From Peribacillus faecalis (GTDB lineage: Bacteria > Bacillota > Bacilli > Bacillales > DSM-1321): DNA of 64,000 nt. Where the stretch lies: positions 32,464 to 96,463 of the forward strand of contig NZ_JACXSI010000003.1 of assembly GCF_014712675.1 (NCBI RefSeq), given 5' to 3'. Numbering within the stretch: the first letter of the stretch is position 1; each line of letters starts with the position of its first letter. Shown piece after piece: positions 26,061 to 34,716 of this stretch. The notes under the pieces are model-generated. The model was given only the letters and a program-made list of their open reading frames with translations. It searched no databases and was not told the DNA's origin. Both the position numbers and the translations under genes were made by a program.

Positions 26061-27230
26061 CTAAACAGTCATTTTATTATCTTCTTTATGAAAAAAGCTC
26101 TTCATCGCATGAAATACATCTGTCTTCTGCTTCAAAATGTAATATTGAAACTTCTCGTGCTTCATATTTTTGTAGGCGCTCATAAGTGTCGAATGGCGGT
26201 TGTATTGATTGACTTCGCCGTAACCAAACATGTTGGATAGTTCCATAATTTCCTCAACTAGCTTGACACAGCGTGCGTTGTCGGACGTCAAGTTGTCACC
26301 ATCGGAGAAGTGGAACGGGTAAATATTAAACTTATTCGGTGGATATTTTTCATTAATGATTTCTAAAGCTTTCCGATAAGCCGAGGAGCAGATTGTTCCA
26401 CCACTTTCCCCTTTTGTAAAAAAGTCTTCCTCTGACACAACTTTCGCCTCTGTATGATGAGCGATGAACTCGATTTCGACAGTTTCGTATTTAGTGCGCA
26501 GGAAACGTGTCATCCAAAAGAAGAAGCTGCGCGCCATGTACTTTTCCCAAACACCCATGCTGCCTGACGTATCCATCATAGCCAAAACGACTGCTTTCGA
26601 GTCCGGTTTCGTGACTTCATTCCATGTTTTAAACTTCAAGTCTTCCTGAAAAATTGGATGGAAGCCTGGATTACCATTAAGGGCATTACGTTTAAACGCG
26701 GTAATCATTGATTTTTTCTTGTCGATATTGCCCATTAATCCAGTTTTGCGAATATCATTAAATTCAATTTGTTCAATTGTGTGGTCAGCCTGCTCTTTTC
26801 TTTTTAAGTTCGGAAGCTCCAGCTGGCTGAATAAAGCCTCCTCTAATTCTAATAATGACACTTCCGCTTCATAATAGTCCTCGCCTGCCTGATCTCCTGC
26901 TCCTTGCCCTTTTCCTGGTCCTTTTTGCTCGGCAGAACCATCTCTTGCGACAACATCTCCTATATTCGAATCTCCGTCTCCTTGGCCAACATGTTTGTTT
27001 TTATCATAGTTGTAGCGAATTTTAAACTCATCCAATGACCGAATCGGAATTTTTATTACGTCAGTCCCGTTAGACATAATGATGCTTTCTTCAGAAATTA
27101 AATCAGGTAAGTTATTTTTGATCGCTTCTTGGACTTTTTCTTGATGTCTTTGTTGATCATCATATCCTTTGCGATGGAGGGACCAATCTTCCTTAGAAAT
27201 GACAAACTGATGACGACCATCAACCGGCAT
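26061..27230 (-). CDS. yhbH: Sporulation protein YhbH (DUF444)
   Basis: A DUF444-family protein of 389 residues. In Bacillus its gene neighbours prkA and is expressed during sporulation; the biochemical role is unsettled. It has a charged N-terminal half with a Gly/Asp-rich linker ([30 protein letters not shown]) and a C-terminal von Willebrand-like fold with the MIDAS motif [17 protein letters not shown] precedes the ATG. Here it is separated from prkA by about 4 kb holding a hydrolase, an insertion sequence, alsE and a small gene. Confidence 0.93.
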   Translation of the reverse strand: MPVDGRHQFVISKEDWSLHRKGYDDQQRHQEKVQEAIKNNLPDLISEESIIMSNGTDVIKIPIRSLDEFKIRYNYDKNKHVGQGDGDSNIGDVVARDGSAEQKGPGKGQGAGDQAGEDYYEAEVSLLELEEALFSQLELPNLKRKEQADHTIEQIEFNDIRKTGLMGNIDKKKSMITAFKRNALNGNPGFHPIFQEDLKFKTWNEVTKPDSKAVVLAMMDTSGSMGVWEKYMARSFFFWMTRFLRTKYETVEIEFIAHHTEAKVVSEEDFFTKGESGGTICSSAYRKALEIINEKYPPNKFNIYPFHFSDGDNLTSDNARCVKLVEEIMELSNMFGYGEVNQYNRHSTLMSAYKNMKHEKFQYYILKQKTDVFHAMKSFFHKEDNKMTV

Positions 27231-27326
27231 GCTATTTCCCCTCCCTATTACCTTGTATTTTTATATCATATGCATGACTGTCCGTCGGTTTGCTAATTAT
27301 TTTGAAAATAAGATATTCGCCTACTA

Positions 27327-27494
27327 AGAAAAACCGGCACCGGTCCTTTTTCATCATGACTACGCTACTTAGATTTACCTCGATGAAAAAGGAGACATGC
27401 GGCAGGACTAAGACAGCCGCGCCGTGAAACCCGCTTTTGGTTTCACAGAGTGGATGGCTTAGGACCGAGCATGGCAGGTGTAAGGTTAGACATC
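27327..27494 (+). repeat. Dispersed repeat R1, copy a
   Basis: A ~168-bp element beginning GAAAAACCGGCACCGGTCC and ending GGTGTAAGGTTAGACATC. Inside are a GAAACC/GGTTTC hairpin and outer arms GACTAAG/CTTAG. Copy b follows head to tail at about 85-90% identity by eye. Confidence 0.88.
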
Positions 27495-27663
27495 GAGAAA
27501 AACCGACACCGGTCCTTTTTTATCATGAATATGCTGCTTAGATTTACCTCGATGAAAAAGGAGACATGCGGCAGGACTAAGATGAATCACACAAGAAACC
27601 CGGTTTTGGTTTCTTGGGGGAGGCAGCTTAGGACCGAGCATGGCAGGTGTAAGGTTAGACATC
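27495..27663 (+). repeat. Dispersed repeat R1, copy b
   Basis: Second tandem copy. The centre hairpin is AGAAACC/GGTTTCT with compensating changes relative to copy a, which points to selection for RNA or DNA structure. Confidence 0.88.
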
Positions 27664-27709
27664 AAGAAAAACCGGCACCGGTCCTTTTTTATCATGAATA
27701 TGCTGCTTA
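27664..27709 (+). repeat. Dispersed repeat R1, truncated copy c
   Basis: Only the first ~46 bases of the unit are present, ending at CTGCTTA. The hydrolase gene begins 84 bases further on. Confidence 0.8.
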
Positions 27710-27793
27710 AATTCTCTTTTTGAAAAAGTCGAGCTTAAAAGTGTACGAATGGGTCTTTTTTATGAGAAAGTCATAGTGGGGAGGGATTTTCAT

Positions 27794-28813
27794 ATGAATC
27801 TGATTAAAGATATTAAATGTGATTTTCATCCAGTTTATGAACATGTGCAAAACACTCTAGAAGCTGTTGATGCGTCCGGGGGGGCTATGATGATTATTCA
27901 CAACGATCAAATTGCATCTGAGGCCTATTGGGGTACATATACGCCCGGAGCTAATTCGAAGCCGATTCAAGAGAATACGCAATTCCATGTTGCCTCTGTT
28001 CGGAAAAGTTATATCGCTCTTGCAGTGGCGTATGCTGTTTATCATAAATATATTCATTCTATAGATGATAAAGTGACAGACTATTTGCCTTCGCTTTCAG
28101 CTGAAGTATTCGCAAATGTCACTATCAGACATTTGCTGACGCACACTCACGGTTTAAAAAATACGTTCGGCAATGTTGTTCGGGAGTTCCCTGCCGGTGA
28201 AGCATGGGCATACCGTGGTATAGGTGTCCGCTTACTTACAGATCTTATTCAGCAAACGACTGAAAAAACGATCTCCGAAATTATTACAGAACTTGTGATT
28301 AAGCCAATGAACCTTAAGGAAACCGGATGGTACGGAGCTAAAAAACCAAATATAGTCCAGGTGCTGCGCGATCATAACGATCCTTTTTATTATTGGAGCA
28401 ACAGCACAGACGGAGATAAAATGAATATGTATATTTCAACGAGAGAACTGGCATATTGGGGCTATCTTCATTTAAAAGAAGGTTTCATTAACGGTAAGCA
28501 AATCGTCCCTAAAGAAATGATTAACATGGCGACATCATTGCAAAGTCCGTCTACTCTTCATAAAAGCTTCCCTCAGAACGGCTTTTTATGGTTTGTAAAA
28601 GATGCCTACCCATCAAAGCAGAATGAGATTGGAGATTTGGTACCTCAAGGCTCCTTTCAGCTGCTAGGCTATACAGGCGTTGCCGTTCTCGTTATCCCTG
28701 AGCATAATTTAGTTGCTGTTCGCATGACGAATCGCTTCGGTTCACCGCTCGGCTACAATTATCTGGCCGATATCCGTTCGTTCGGGGATACCATTATATC
28801 ATGCTTAAAATGA
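27794..28813 (+). CDS. Serine hydrolase, beta-lactamase/penicillin-binding (class C-like) family
   Basis: A 339-residue protein of the beta-lactamase-related (PF00144) family. The active-site SxxK is S68-V-R-K71 (HVASVRKSYIALAV). The second motif appears as YRG in WAYRGIGVRLL, and a late HxG-like stretch follows GYTGVAVLVIP. There is no signal peptide, so a cytoplasmic esterase or peptidase role is as likely as a cell-wall one. GGGGAGGG eight bases before the ATG at 27794 sets the start; an upstream in-frame ATG at 27749 lacks a ribosome site. The original terminator after the stop was split by an insertion sequence. Confidence 0.85.
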   Translation: MNLIKDIKCDFHPVYEHVQNTLEAVDASGGAMMIIHNDQIASEAYWGTYTPGANSKPIQENTQFHVASVRKSYIALAVAYAVYHKYIHSIDDKVTDYLPSLSAEVFANVTIRHLLTHTHGLKNTFGNVVREFPAGEAWAYRGIGVRLLTDLIQQTTEKTISEIITELVIKPMNLKETGWYGAKKPNIVQVLRDHNDPFYYWSNSTDGDKMNMYISTRELAYWGYLHLKEGFINGKQIVPKEMINMATSLQSPSTLHKSFPQNGFLWFVKDAYPSKQNEIGDLVPQGSFQLLGYTGVAVLVIPEHNLVAVRMTNRFGSPLGYNYLADIRSFGDTIISCLK

Positions 28814-28824
28814 AAGGCTTGTCC
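28814..28824 (+). terminator. Left half of a terminator stem interrupted by the IS
   Basis: AAGGCTTGTCC here pairs with GGACAAGCCTT at 30310-30320. Without the 1.46-kb insertion the two would form a shared hairpin between the convergent hydrolase and alsE genes. Confidence 0.65.
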
Positions 28825-28833
28825 ATTTTAAAA

Positions 28834-28886
28834 TGTACCCTATAGAGTAGACACTTTAAAAAAAGGTCTACCTATGGGGTACATTT
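28834..28886 (+). terminator. Insulating hairpin at the left end of the IS
   Basis: TGTACCC-ATAG-GTAGAC pairs with its complement ending at the second TGGGGTACA, followed by TTTTTTATA. It would stop transcription entering the IS from the hydrolase gene. TATAAT just after it is a candidate -10 for the transposase. Confidence 0.65.
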
Positions 28887-28928
28887 TTTATATAATGAAA
28901 CAAACATCAAAGAAATACTGGGGAAATT

Positions 28929-29342
28929 ATGAGTAAAAAAACTTTTACAGAGAAAGAAATTCAACTGCTATCTAAAAATCCATACATTCAATCAATTAGC
29001 TCGAAGTCTATTACCTATACAGAAGAGTTTAAACATATATTTATCAAAGAGTATGAAAAAGGTATGTTTTCAAGAGAAATCTTTGAAAAATATGGTTTTG
29101 ATATTGATATTATTGGCATCAAGAGGGTGAAATCATCATCAGAGAGATGGAGAAGAGCTTATCAGAAAAATGGCGTTTTAGGTTTAAAGGATACCCGAAA
29201 TGAAAAGTCAGGCAGACCACGCAAAAGAGAGCTTACACTTGAAGAGAAAAATGCAAGATTAGAAGCTCAAATCAATTTATTGAAGGCGGAAAATGAGTTG
29301 TTAAAAAAGATACGTATGGCGGAATGGAATCTCAAGAAGTAA
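28929..29342 (+). CDS. IS3-family transposase OrfA
   Basis: A 137-residue DNA-binding subunit with an N-terminal helix-turn-helix (SREIFEKYGFDIDIIGIKRV), a second HTH-like segment, and a C-terminal leucine-zipper helix (LEEKNARLEAQINLLKAENELL). The frame contains A-AAA-AAG at 29303-29309 near its end, an in-register -1 slippery heptamer that would fuse it to OrfB. Confidence 0.9.
   Translation: MSKKTFTEKEIQLLSKNPYIQSISSKSITYTEEFKHIFIKEYEKGMFSREIFEKYGFDIDIIGIKRVKSSSERWRRAYQKNGVLGLKDTRNEKSGRPRKRELTLEEKNARLEAQINLLKAENELLKKIRMAEWNLKK
29303..29309 (+). other. Programmed -1 frameshift site
   Basis: A AAA AAG is in the OrfA reading register (codons AAA at 29304, AAG at 29307). OrfB is in the -1 frame. 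This is the standard IS3-family arrangement for making OrfAB transposase. Confidence 0.85.
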
Positions 29343-30262
29343 GAGAAATCCCACCGAGTCAGAAATACATTCTGATCCGTTCCGTCATTGAAAAGTATCA
29401 CTTACAGAACATGGTGAAGTATTTATGTGAAATCGCAGGTGTTTCACGCAGTGGTTACTACAATTATTTTTCCGAGAAAGCTGCGGAAGAAAGAAAGCGT
29501 AAAGATGAAAAGGATGAAATCGCTAAAGAATGGATATTGAAAGCTTTCCATTTCAAAGGCCGCATGAAAGGGGCACGTCAAATCAAAATGACTTTGGCGG
29601 GTCAATTTAAGGTTGTCTACAATTTGAAGCGCATACGCCGAATCATGAAAAAGTACGGCATTACTTGTCCCATCAGGAAGGCAAATCCATATAGAAGAAT
29701 GATGAAAGCCACACAAGAACATCGGGTTGTGCCTAATCTCCTAAACCGTGAATTTGATCAGGGTACCCCAGGTAAAGTGCTTTTGACGGACATCACCTAT
29801 TTATTTTACGGAAAAGGTCAAAAAGCTTATCTCTCGGCCATCAAAGACGGTTCAACAGGTGAGATATTGGCTTATCATGTATCTGAGCGTATGACCATTG
29901 ACTTAGCTACTGACACCTTAAAGAAACTTAAAAAGAATCGTCATTTTAAGAAAGCGGAAGGTGCTTTAATCCACTCGGATCAGGGAGTTCATTACACTCA
30001 CCCGGAATTTCAAAAAGTAGTGAAGAAACTCAAATTGCGTCAATCTATGTCTAGAAGAGGTAACTGTTGGGACAATGCTCCTCAAGAATCTTTCTTTGGC
30101 CATTTCAAGGATGAAGCTTCTATCAAAGAATGCGCAACCCTTGACGAGTTAAAACGTGAAATCAAACGGTATATGACTTACTACAATCATTACAGATATC
30201 AATGGAAATTAAATAAGATGACCCCTGTACAATACAGAGATCATCTTAATCAAGCAGCCTAA
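29324..30262 (+). CDS. IS3-family transposase OrfB (integrase core)
   Basis: A 312-residue rve/DDE recombinase domain. An N-terminal HTH_21 segment (FHFKGRMKGARQIKMTL) is followed by the acidic residues in VLLTDITYL, IHSDQGVHYTHPEF and the glutamate in NAPQESFFGHFKDEA. It overlaps OrfA by 19 bases and is expected to be expressed mainly as an OrfAB fusion by frameshifting. It appears intact. Confidence 0.93.
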   Translation: MESQEVREIPPSQKYILIRSVIEKYHLQNMVKYLCEIAGVSRSGYYNYFSEKAAEERKRKDEKDEIAKEWILKAFHFKGRMKGARQIKMTLAGQFKVVYNLKRIRRIMKKYGITCPIRKANPYRRMMKATQEHRVVPNLLNREFDQGTPGKVLLTDITYLFYGKGQKAYLSAIKDGSTGEILAYHVSERMTIDLATDTLKKLKKNRHFKKAEGALIHSDQGVHYTHPEFQKVVKKLKLRQSMSRRGNCWDNAPQESFFGHFKDEASIKECATLDELKREIKRYMTYYNHYRYQWKLNKMTPVQYRDHLNQAA

Positions 30263-30325
30263 GGGCCTTTTTTATAAATGTCCTTTACAAAGGGTACATT
30301 TCATTTTTCGGACAAGCCTTATTTC

Positions 30326-31015
30326 TTATACAGTTTGCAGCACGTTCGTTTCTCGGTTAAAGATTTCCAGCATTTTCAGCCATGCTTCATCAATGTCTTC
30401 ATCGAGATTGAATAGACCCGAAGCACCAATGATGAACACCTCGTTGCCGGCTTCCGCCAGGCATTTAAATGTCTTCTCGTTGCATGAGCCGTCTACTTCA
30501 ATTAAATAATGATAGCCGTTTTCCTCTTTCAACTGCTTTGCCTGTTTAATTTTATCAATCATTTCCGTAATGAACGATTGCCCGACAAATCCCGGATCGA
30601 CCGTCATGATCGTCAATTTATCAATGAGATGTATGTATTCGCTTATGTATGATAGCGGTGTTGCAGGATTCAGCACGATACCGACTTTTCTTCCCGAATC
30701 TTTAATTTGATGAATGAGCCGAAACGCATCGCGGTCAATCGTTTCGGCATGGAGACTAATATATTCTGCTCCTGCATCAATAATCATGCCGATAAAGTCT
30801 TCCGGTTTTTCAACCATCAAGTGGGCATCAATCGGTAAGGTAGCCACTTTCTTCAATTGCTCAATAAAAAAAGGTGACAGCGTAATATTTTTCACATAAT
30901 GGCCATCCATTACATCGACATGATACATATCCGCACGTTCATTCAAACTCTCAATTTGCTCACTGAATTTCGTTAAATCCATACACATCAGGGAAGGTGA
31001 AAAAAAATATTTCAT
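30326..31015 (-). CDS. alsE: D-allulose-6-phosphate 3-epimerase
   Basis: A 229-residue TIM-barrel of the ribulose-phosphate 3-epimerase superfamily. The opening FSPSLMCMDLTKF and the motifs HVDVMDGHYVKNITLSPFF, DAHLMVEKPEDF, MTVDPGFVGQ and EVDGSCN match AlsE rather than housekeeping Rpe. Metal-binding His and Asp residues are present. It would interconvert allulose-6-phosphate and fructose-6-phosphate. GTGAGGTG precedes the ATG. No allose genes are adjacent, so the sugar pathway is uncertain. Confidence 0.85.
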   Translation of the reverse strand: MKYFFSPSLMCMDLTKFSEQIESLNERADMYHVDVMDGHYVKNITLSPFFIEQLKKVATLPIDAHLMVEKPEDFIGMIIDAGAEYISLHAETIDRDAFRLIHQIKDSGRKVGIVLNPATPLSYISEYIHLIDKLTIMTVDPGFVGQSFITEMIDKIKQAKQLKEENGYHYLIEVDGSCNEKTFKCLAEAGNEVFIIGASGLFNLDEDIDEAWLKMLEIFNRETNVLQTV

Positions 31016-31072
31016 AAAAACACCTCACTTTAAGTTTTGCTTCTCTTTATCACAAAAGTGAGGGTACGAAAC

Positions 31073-31237
31073 CTACTGCTGCGGATCAGCAACCAGCCCT
31101 TGTTTTTTCAATTCTTTATTCGTCAGCATCTCGTCCATTTGCTGGCCAAGCTCTTTTATTTCCTTCATATTCCGTGCCATCGAACTATTTTCTGGGACTT
31201 CATTTTTAGGAATTGCCAGCTTCTTCTTGAATTCCAT
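31073..31237 (-). CDS. Small hypothetical protein (54 aa) between prkA and alsE
   Basis: A short charged protein, MEFKKKLAIPKNEV to GLVADPQQ, with a predicted amphipathic helix (NMKEIKELGQQMDEML). AAGGAG eight bases before the ATG supports translation. It begins after the prkA terminator and ends 58 bases before the alsE start, so it may share a transcript with alsE. No family is recognised. Confidence 0.65.
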   Translation of the reverse strand: MEFKKKLAIPKNEVPENSSMARNMKEIKELGQQMDEMLTNKELKKQGLVADPQQ

Positions 31238-31291
31238 CTACAACACTCCTTGGCGCATAGTATGTGCATTTTTTTACGCAAGGATAGATGG

Positions 31292-31320
31292 AAAAAGGGC
31301 CCTTTTGTAAAGGACCCTTA
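31292..31320 (-). terminator. Terminator of prkA
   Basis: AAGGGTCCTTT/AAAGGGCCCTT stem (one G-U pair) with a three-base loop and T tract on the minus strand. Confidence 0.88.
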
Positions 31321-31324
31321 GACT

Positions 31325-33220
31325 TTATCGATTCAATAAACTACCTACATAGCGCAGCAATTCATTCGCAGACGTTGTATTGTAGCCATGCTCATCGACG
31401 AGACGAGCCACAACTTCATTAATTTTCTTCAGTTGCTGCTCATCAGGCGTTTTGCTGGATGTCGTGATTTTGACAACATCTTTCAAATCGGCAAATAGCT
31501 TCTTCTGGATAGCTTCGCGCAGACGGTCGTGCGAATTGTAATCGAAACGTTTTCCTTTACGGGCAAAAGCAGAAATACGGATTAAAATTTCTTCACGGAA
31601 TGCTTTCTTCGCATTTTCCGAAATACCAATCTGCTCCTCGATTGAGCGCATCAATTTTTCATCCGGCGTAATTTCTTCACCTGTAAGCGGATCGCGAAGT
31701 TTCGACTTGTTGCAATACGCCTCGACGTTATCCAAATAATTATCCATTAATGTCTTCGCCGATTCCTCATATGAATACACAAACGCCTTCTGTACTTCCT
31801 TCTTGGCGATCGTATCAAACTCTTTGCGAGCGAGCGAAATGTAATTCAAGTATTTTTCCCGCAACTCATTCGTAATAGACGGATGCTGATCCAAGCCTTC
31901 CTTCAAGCTTCTTAGTACATCAAGCGCATTAATTGAAGGAGTTTCCTTGCGTATGATTGTCGATGAAATCCGGTTAATGACATAACGCGGATCGATGCCT
32001 GACATCCCTTCATCTTGGTATTCTTTTTTCAGCTCATTGACATCAGCAGCATTGAAGCCTTCGACATTTTCACCGTCATACAGCCTCATTTTTTTAACAA
32101 GATCGATGTCGCCTTTCTTCGCTTCTTTCAAGCGCGTTAATATCGTGAACATCGCAGCAACGCGCAATGTATGCGGCGCAATATGGACATCGCGCACATC
32201 ACTTTCGCCAATCATTTTCTCATAAATTTTCTCTTCTTCACTTACTTTCAGATTGTAAGGAACAGGCATGACGATAATCCGCGAGTGGAGCGCTTCATTT
32301 TTCTTATTGGAAATGAAGGCGCGATACTCCGTTTCATTCGTGTGAGCGACGATAAGCTCATCAGCTGAAATGAGCGCAAACCGTCCCGCTTTAAAGTTTC
32401 CCTCTTGCGTCAGTGAAAGCAAGTGCCATAAAAACTTTTCATCACACTTCAGCATCTCCTGAAATTCCATGATCCCGCGATTAGCTTTATTAAGTTCGCC
32501 GTCAAAACGGTATGCGCGCGGATCGGACTCCGAACCAAACTCCGCAATCGTCGAGAAGTCAATACTTCCTGTCAAATCGGCAATATCCTGCGATTTCGGA
32601 TCGGACGGGCTAAATGTCCCGATACCGATTCGCTTATCCTCCGACAAGAAGATTCGTTCAACAATCACATCTTCAATTCGGTTTCCGTATTCCTTCTCAA
32701 GCCTCATCATATTGAGTGGTGACAAATTGCCTTCCACCCTGATTCCGTACTCCTCAAAGAAATCATTGCGCAAATGCATAGGAATTAGATGCAATGGATC
32801 TTCATGCATAGGACACGATTTTATTGCATAAATTGCCCCTTGTTCTGTGTGGGAATATTGCTCAAGCCCTCTTTTTAACATACTGACAAGTGTTGATTTA
32901 CCGCCGCTGACCGGTCCCATCAGCAGCAAAATCCGCTTGCGGACGTCCAACCGTTTGGCCGCCGGATGAAAATACTCCTCAACCAATCGCTCAAGCGACT
33001 CCTCTAACCCGAACATTTGGCTGCTGAAAAAACGGTAGCTTTTCTTTCCATCAATTTCTTCAATACCAGCATCCTTGATCATATTGTAAACTCGCGAATG
33101 GGCTGACTGAGCAATCCAAGGTTTTTCTTTCACTAGCTCTAAATATTCTGCGAAGGTACCTTCCCACTTTAACTTCTGTTCTTCTTCTCTATATCTCTCG
33201 ATTTTTCTTAAAATATCCAT
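31325..33220 (-). CDS. prkA: Serine protein kinase / AAA+ protein PrkA
   Basis: A 631-residue, full-length PrkA with an N-terminal AAA+ domain (Walker A GPVSGGKST at about 102-110) and a C-terminal PrkA domain. In Bacillus it is a sporulation-associated protein made in the mother cell; kinase and ATP-dependent protease activities have both been reported for the family. GGGGAGG nine bases before the ATG marks the start. Its usual partner yhbH is on the same strand 4 kb downstream, and spoVR is not in the window. Confidence 0.95.
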   Translation of the reverse strand: MDILRKIERYREEEQKLKWEGTFAEYLELVKEKPWIAQSAHSRVYNMIKDAGIEEIDGKKSYRFFSSQMFGLEESLERLVEEYFHPAAKRLDVRKRILLLMGPVSGGKSTLVSMLKRGLEQYSHTEQGAIYAIKSCPMHEDPLHLIPMHLRNDFFEEYGIRVEGNLSPLNMMRLEKEYGNRIEDVIVERIFLSEDKRIGIGTFSPSDPKSQDIADLTGSIDFSTIAEFGSESDPRAYRFDGELNKANRGIMEFQEMLKCDEKFLWHLLSLTQEGNFKAGRFALISADELIVAHTNETEYRAFISNKKNEALHSRIIVMPVPYNLKVSEEEKIYEKMIGESDVRDVHIAPHTLRVAAMFTILTRLKEAKKGDIDLVKKMRLYDGENVEGFNAADVNELKKEYQDEGMSGIDPRYVINRISSTIIRKETPSINALDVLRSLKEGLDQHPSITNELREKYLNYISLARKEFDTIAKKEVQKAFVYSYEESAKTLMDNYLDNVEAYCNKSKLRDPLTGEEITPDEKLMRSIEEQIGISENAKKAFREEILIRISAFARKGKRFDYNSHDRLREAIQKKLFADLKDVVKITTSSKTPDEQQLKKINEVVARLVDEHGYNTTSANELLRYVGSLLNR

Positions 33221-33412
33221 TTTAAGGAACCTCCCCTGGTTTTTTCAGAGATGTTACTCTTACTCTATGCTCGCAAATCCGCAATCATGATTACGAAAAT
33301 AACTAAGCCCTAATTGTCCGAAAAAAGCCATAGTTTATCTTTCAGTAACCTAAAAACTCCTATATAATGGATTTATATGTTAAAAGTGGATAAGTTTAGA
33401 ATAGAAAAACCA

Positions 33413-33512
33413 GCACCGGTTCTTTTTTATCATGAATATCCTTCTTAGATTCACCTCGATGAAAAAGGAGACATGCGGGAGGACTAAGCATGGCAGGTGT
33501 AAGGTTAGACAC
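33413..33512 (+). repeat. Dispersed repeat R1, internally deleted copy d
   Basis: The 5' part through GGACTAAG joins directly to GCATGGCAGGTGTAAGGTTAGAC, so the central hairpin block is missing. Confidence 0.85.
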
Positions 33513-33565
33513 CAGTACAAATTTAAAATCTACATATTTCTAAACATTTAAAGGAGGATAAAAAA

Positions 33566-33655
33566 ATGGGCATTACCTTAATCTCATTAGTCAGCCTTGC
33601 ATTTTTAGTCGCCATCTTTGCATCGGGGTATAACGATAAACCGTTTACAAAATAA
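33566..33655 (+). CDS. Small membrane protein (29 aa)
   Basis: A single hydrophobic helix (ITLISLVSLAFLVAIFASG) with a short polar tail (YNDKPFTK). A strong AAAGGAGG lies before the ATG and a strong terminator immediately follows, which together make a genuine tiny gene likely. It is divergent from prkA. A candidate promoter (TTTCAG, 17 bases, TATAAT) lies at about 33,345-33,370, upstream of an R1 repeat that would be transcribed in its leader. Function unknown. Confidence 0.7.
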   Translation: MGITLISLVSLAFLVAIFASGYNDKPFTK

Positions 33656-33662
33656 TTGCAGC

Positions 33663-33700
33663 AGAAAAAGGACATGTCATGAACTGACTTGTCCTTTTTC
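33663..33700 (+). terminator. Terminator of the 29-aa gene
   Basis: GAAAAAGGACA/TGTCCTTTTTC stem; bidirectional in principle. Confidence 0.88.
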
Positions 33701-33805
33701 GAAAAAAGCATATATTATTGAACTAAGTTAGCTGTCTAACTTAACACCTGTGACGATTTTTCTTATTGTCTTATAAAATTTCACATTATGTATAAGTTAA
33801 AACAA

Positions 33806-33922
33806 GTGTATTGGCGTCCAGCTCCAGCGCCCAGCACCTATTGCCCTTCGGCAACCTCCCTTCGATAAGTCAACGCTGAAATGTGGAATCGGCCCGCAAG
33901 CAAGGTGCAGCGACTAAAGACG
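33806..33922. repeat. Repeat R2 (gtccagctccagcgcc family)
   Basis: An intergenic block with GTCCAGCTCCAGCGCC, a CCTTCGG turn, and CCCGCAAGCAAGGTGCAGCG. The start resembles the block at 63,968-63,985 beside the rRNA operon, and its 3' half resembles the middle of R1 copy e. Similar sequences are common between genes of Bacillales genomes. Confidence 0.6.
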
Positions 33923-33931
33923 TTTTTATTC

Positions 33932-34363
33932 TTAATGATGCATCTCTCCATGGCTCTCTGATATTTCGCTGAGCGCGCGTCCGGCGTCATCGCTAAACAG
34001 TTTCCGAACAGCTAAGTCCCCAAGCGAGACTACACCAATCAGTTTCTTTCCTTTTACAATTGGCAGACGGCGAATTTGCTTTTCCGCCATCAGTTCAGCC
34101 GCTTCGTCAACTGTCATATCTTCTGTGCCTGTATACAGCTCATCACTCATTATATCCGTTACTTTCGTCGAACCTGGATGCTTCTCGGCCGTTCCGCGAA
34201 CCGCAATGTCACGGTCGGTGATCATTCCAAGCAGATTGCCATCCTCGCAGATTGGAATCGCGCCAACATTGTAATCCCTCATTTTCACAGCAACTTCATA
34301 CATATTATCCAAAGGCGTGCAAAATTGAATATCTGTCGTCATCACATCTTTTACAGTCTTCAT
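33932..34363 (-). CDS. CBS-domain protein
   Basis: A 143-residue protein made of two CBS motifs: VKDVMTTDIQFCTPLDN to GMITDRDIAVRG, and VTDIMSDELYTG to LIGVVSLGDLAVR. Stand-alone CBS pairs bind adenine nucleotides and act as energy or redox sensors; the partner is unknown. It resembles YhcV-like proteins of Bacillus. GGAGAGA precedes the ATG. An R2 repeat lies directly downstream. Confidence 0.88.
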   Translation of the reverse strand: MKTVKDVMTTDIQFCTPLDNMYEVAVKMRDYNVGAIPICEDGNLLGMITDRDIAVRGTAEKHPGSTKVTDIMSDELYTGTEDMTVDEAAELMAEKQIRRLPIVKGKKLIGVVSLGDLAVRKLFSDDAGRALSEISESHGEMHH

Positions 34364-34429
34364 GTTGTTCTCTCTCCTTTACAATTCTCGCTTGTTCCTA
34401 TTTTTGTCATTGAACTTGCTTTTATACAG

Positions 34430-34617
34430 AGAAAAAACGGAGTCCTTTTTCATCATGAAGGCTGCTTAGATTCTTCTCGATTAATAAGGAGGGAGACATG
34501 CGAGAACCGAAATGTAGCAGCGACCCGCAAGTAAGGAAGAACGACGTCCAAATGTCTGCGTTGATATCCCCTTCATCCTGTAGGCCTCCGAGCATGGCAG
34601 GCTTTTGGGTAGACAGC
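34430..34617 (+). repeat. Dispersed repeat R1, diverged chimeric copy e
   Basis: It starts like R1 (AAAAACGGAGTCCTTTTTCATCATGA) and ends CGAGCATGGCAGGC..GTAGAC. The middle (CGACCCGCAAGTAAGGA) resembles R2, so it looks like a recombinant of the two repeat families. Confidence 0.65.
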
Positions 34618-34647
34618 CATATAGTTCAACAAAGTTTTCTTACCTTG

Positions 34648-34685
34648 TAAAAAAACCGGCTTAAGCAATTGCTCAAGCCGGTTCT
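34648..34685 (-). terminator. Terminator of trmL
   Basis: AACCGGCTTGAGCAATT/GCTTAAGCCGGTT stem with TTTTTT on the minus strand. Confidence 0.88.
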
Positions 34686-34716
34686 TCTATTGTCACCCAG
34701 GTAGGTGACGGTATTC

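Larger units (their letters stand above)
28834..30298 (+). mobile_element. IS3-family (IS150-group) insertion sequence
   Basis: A complete 1465-bp element with TG...CA ends. Terminal repeats begin TGTACCCT at both ends and share further matches including TAAAAAAGG. It carries overlapping orfA and orfB. No clear target duplication is seen (AAA left, TTT right). It lies inside the loop of a transcription terminator. Confidence 0.9.

Noticed and set aside
27450-27710. 86-codon ORF across the R1 repeats, and its antisense counterpart
   Set aside because: Falls entirely within tandem R1 copies and repeats its own sequence; no ribosome site.
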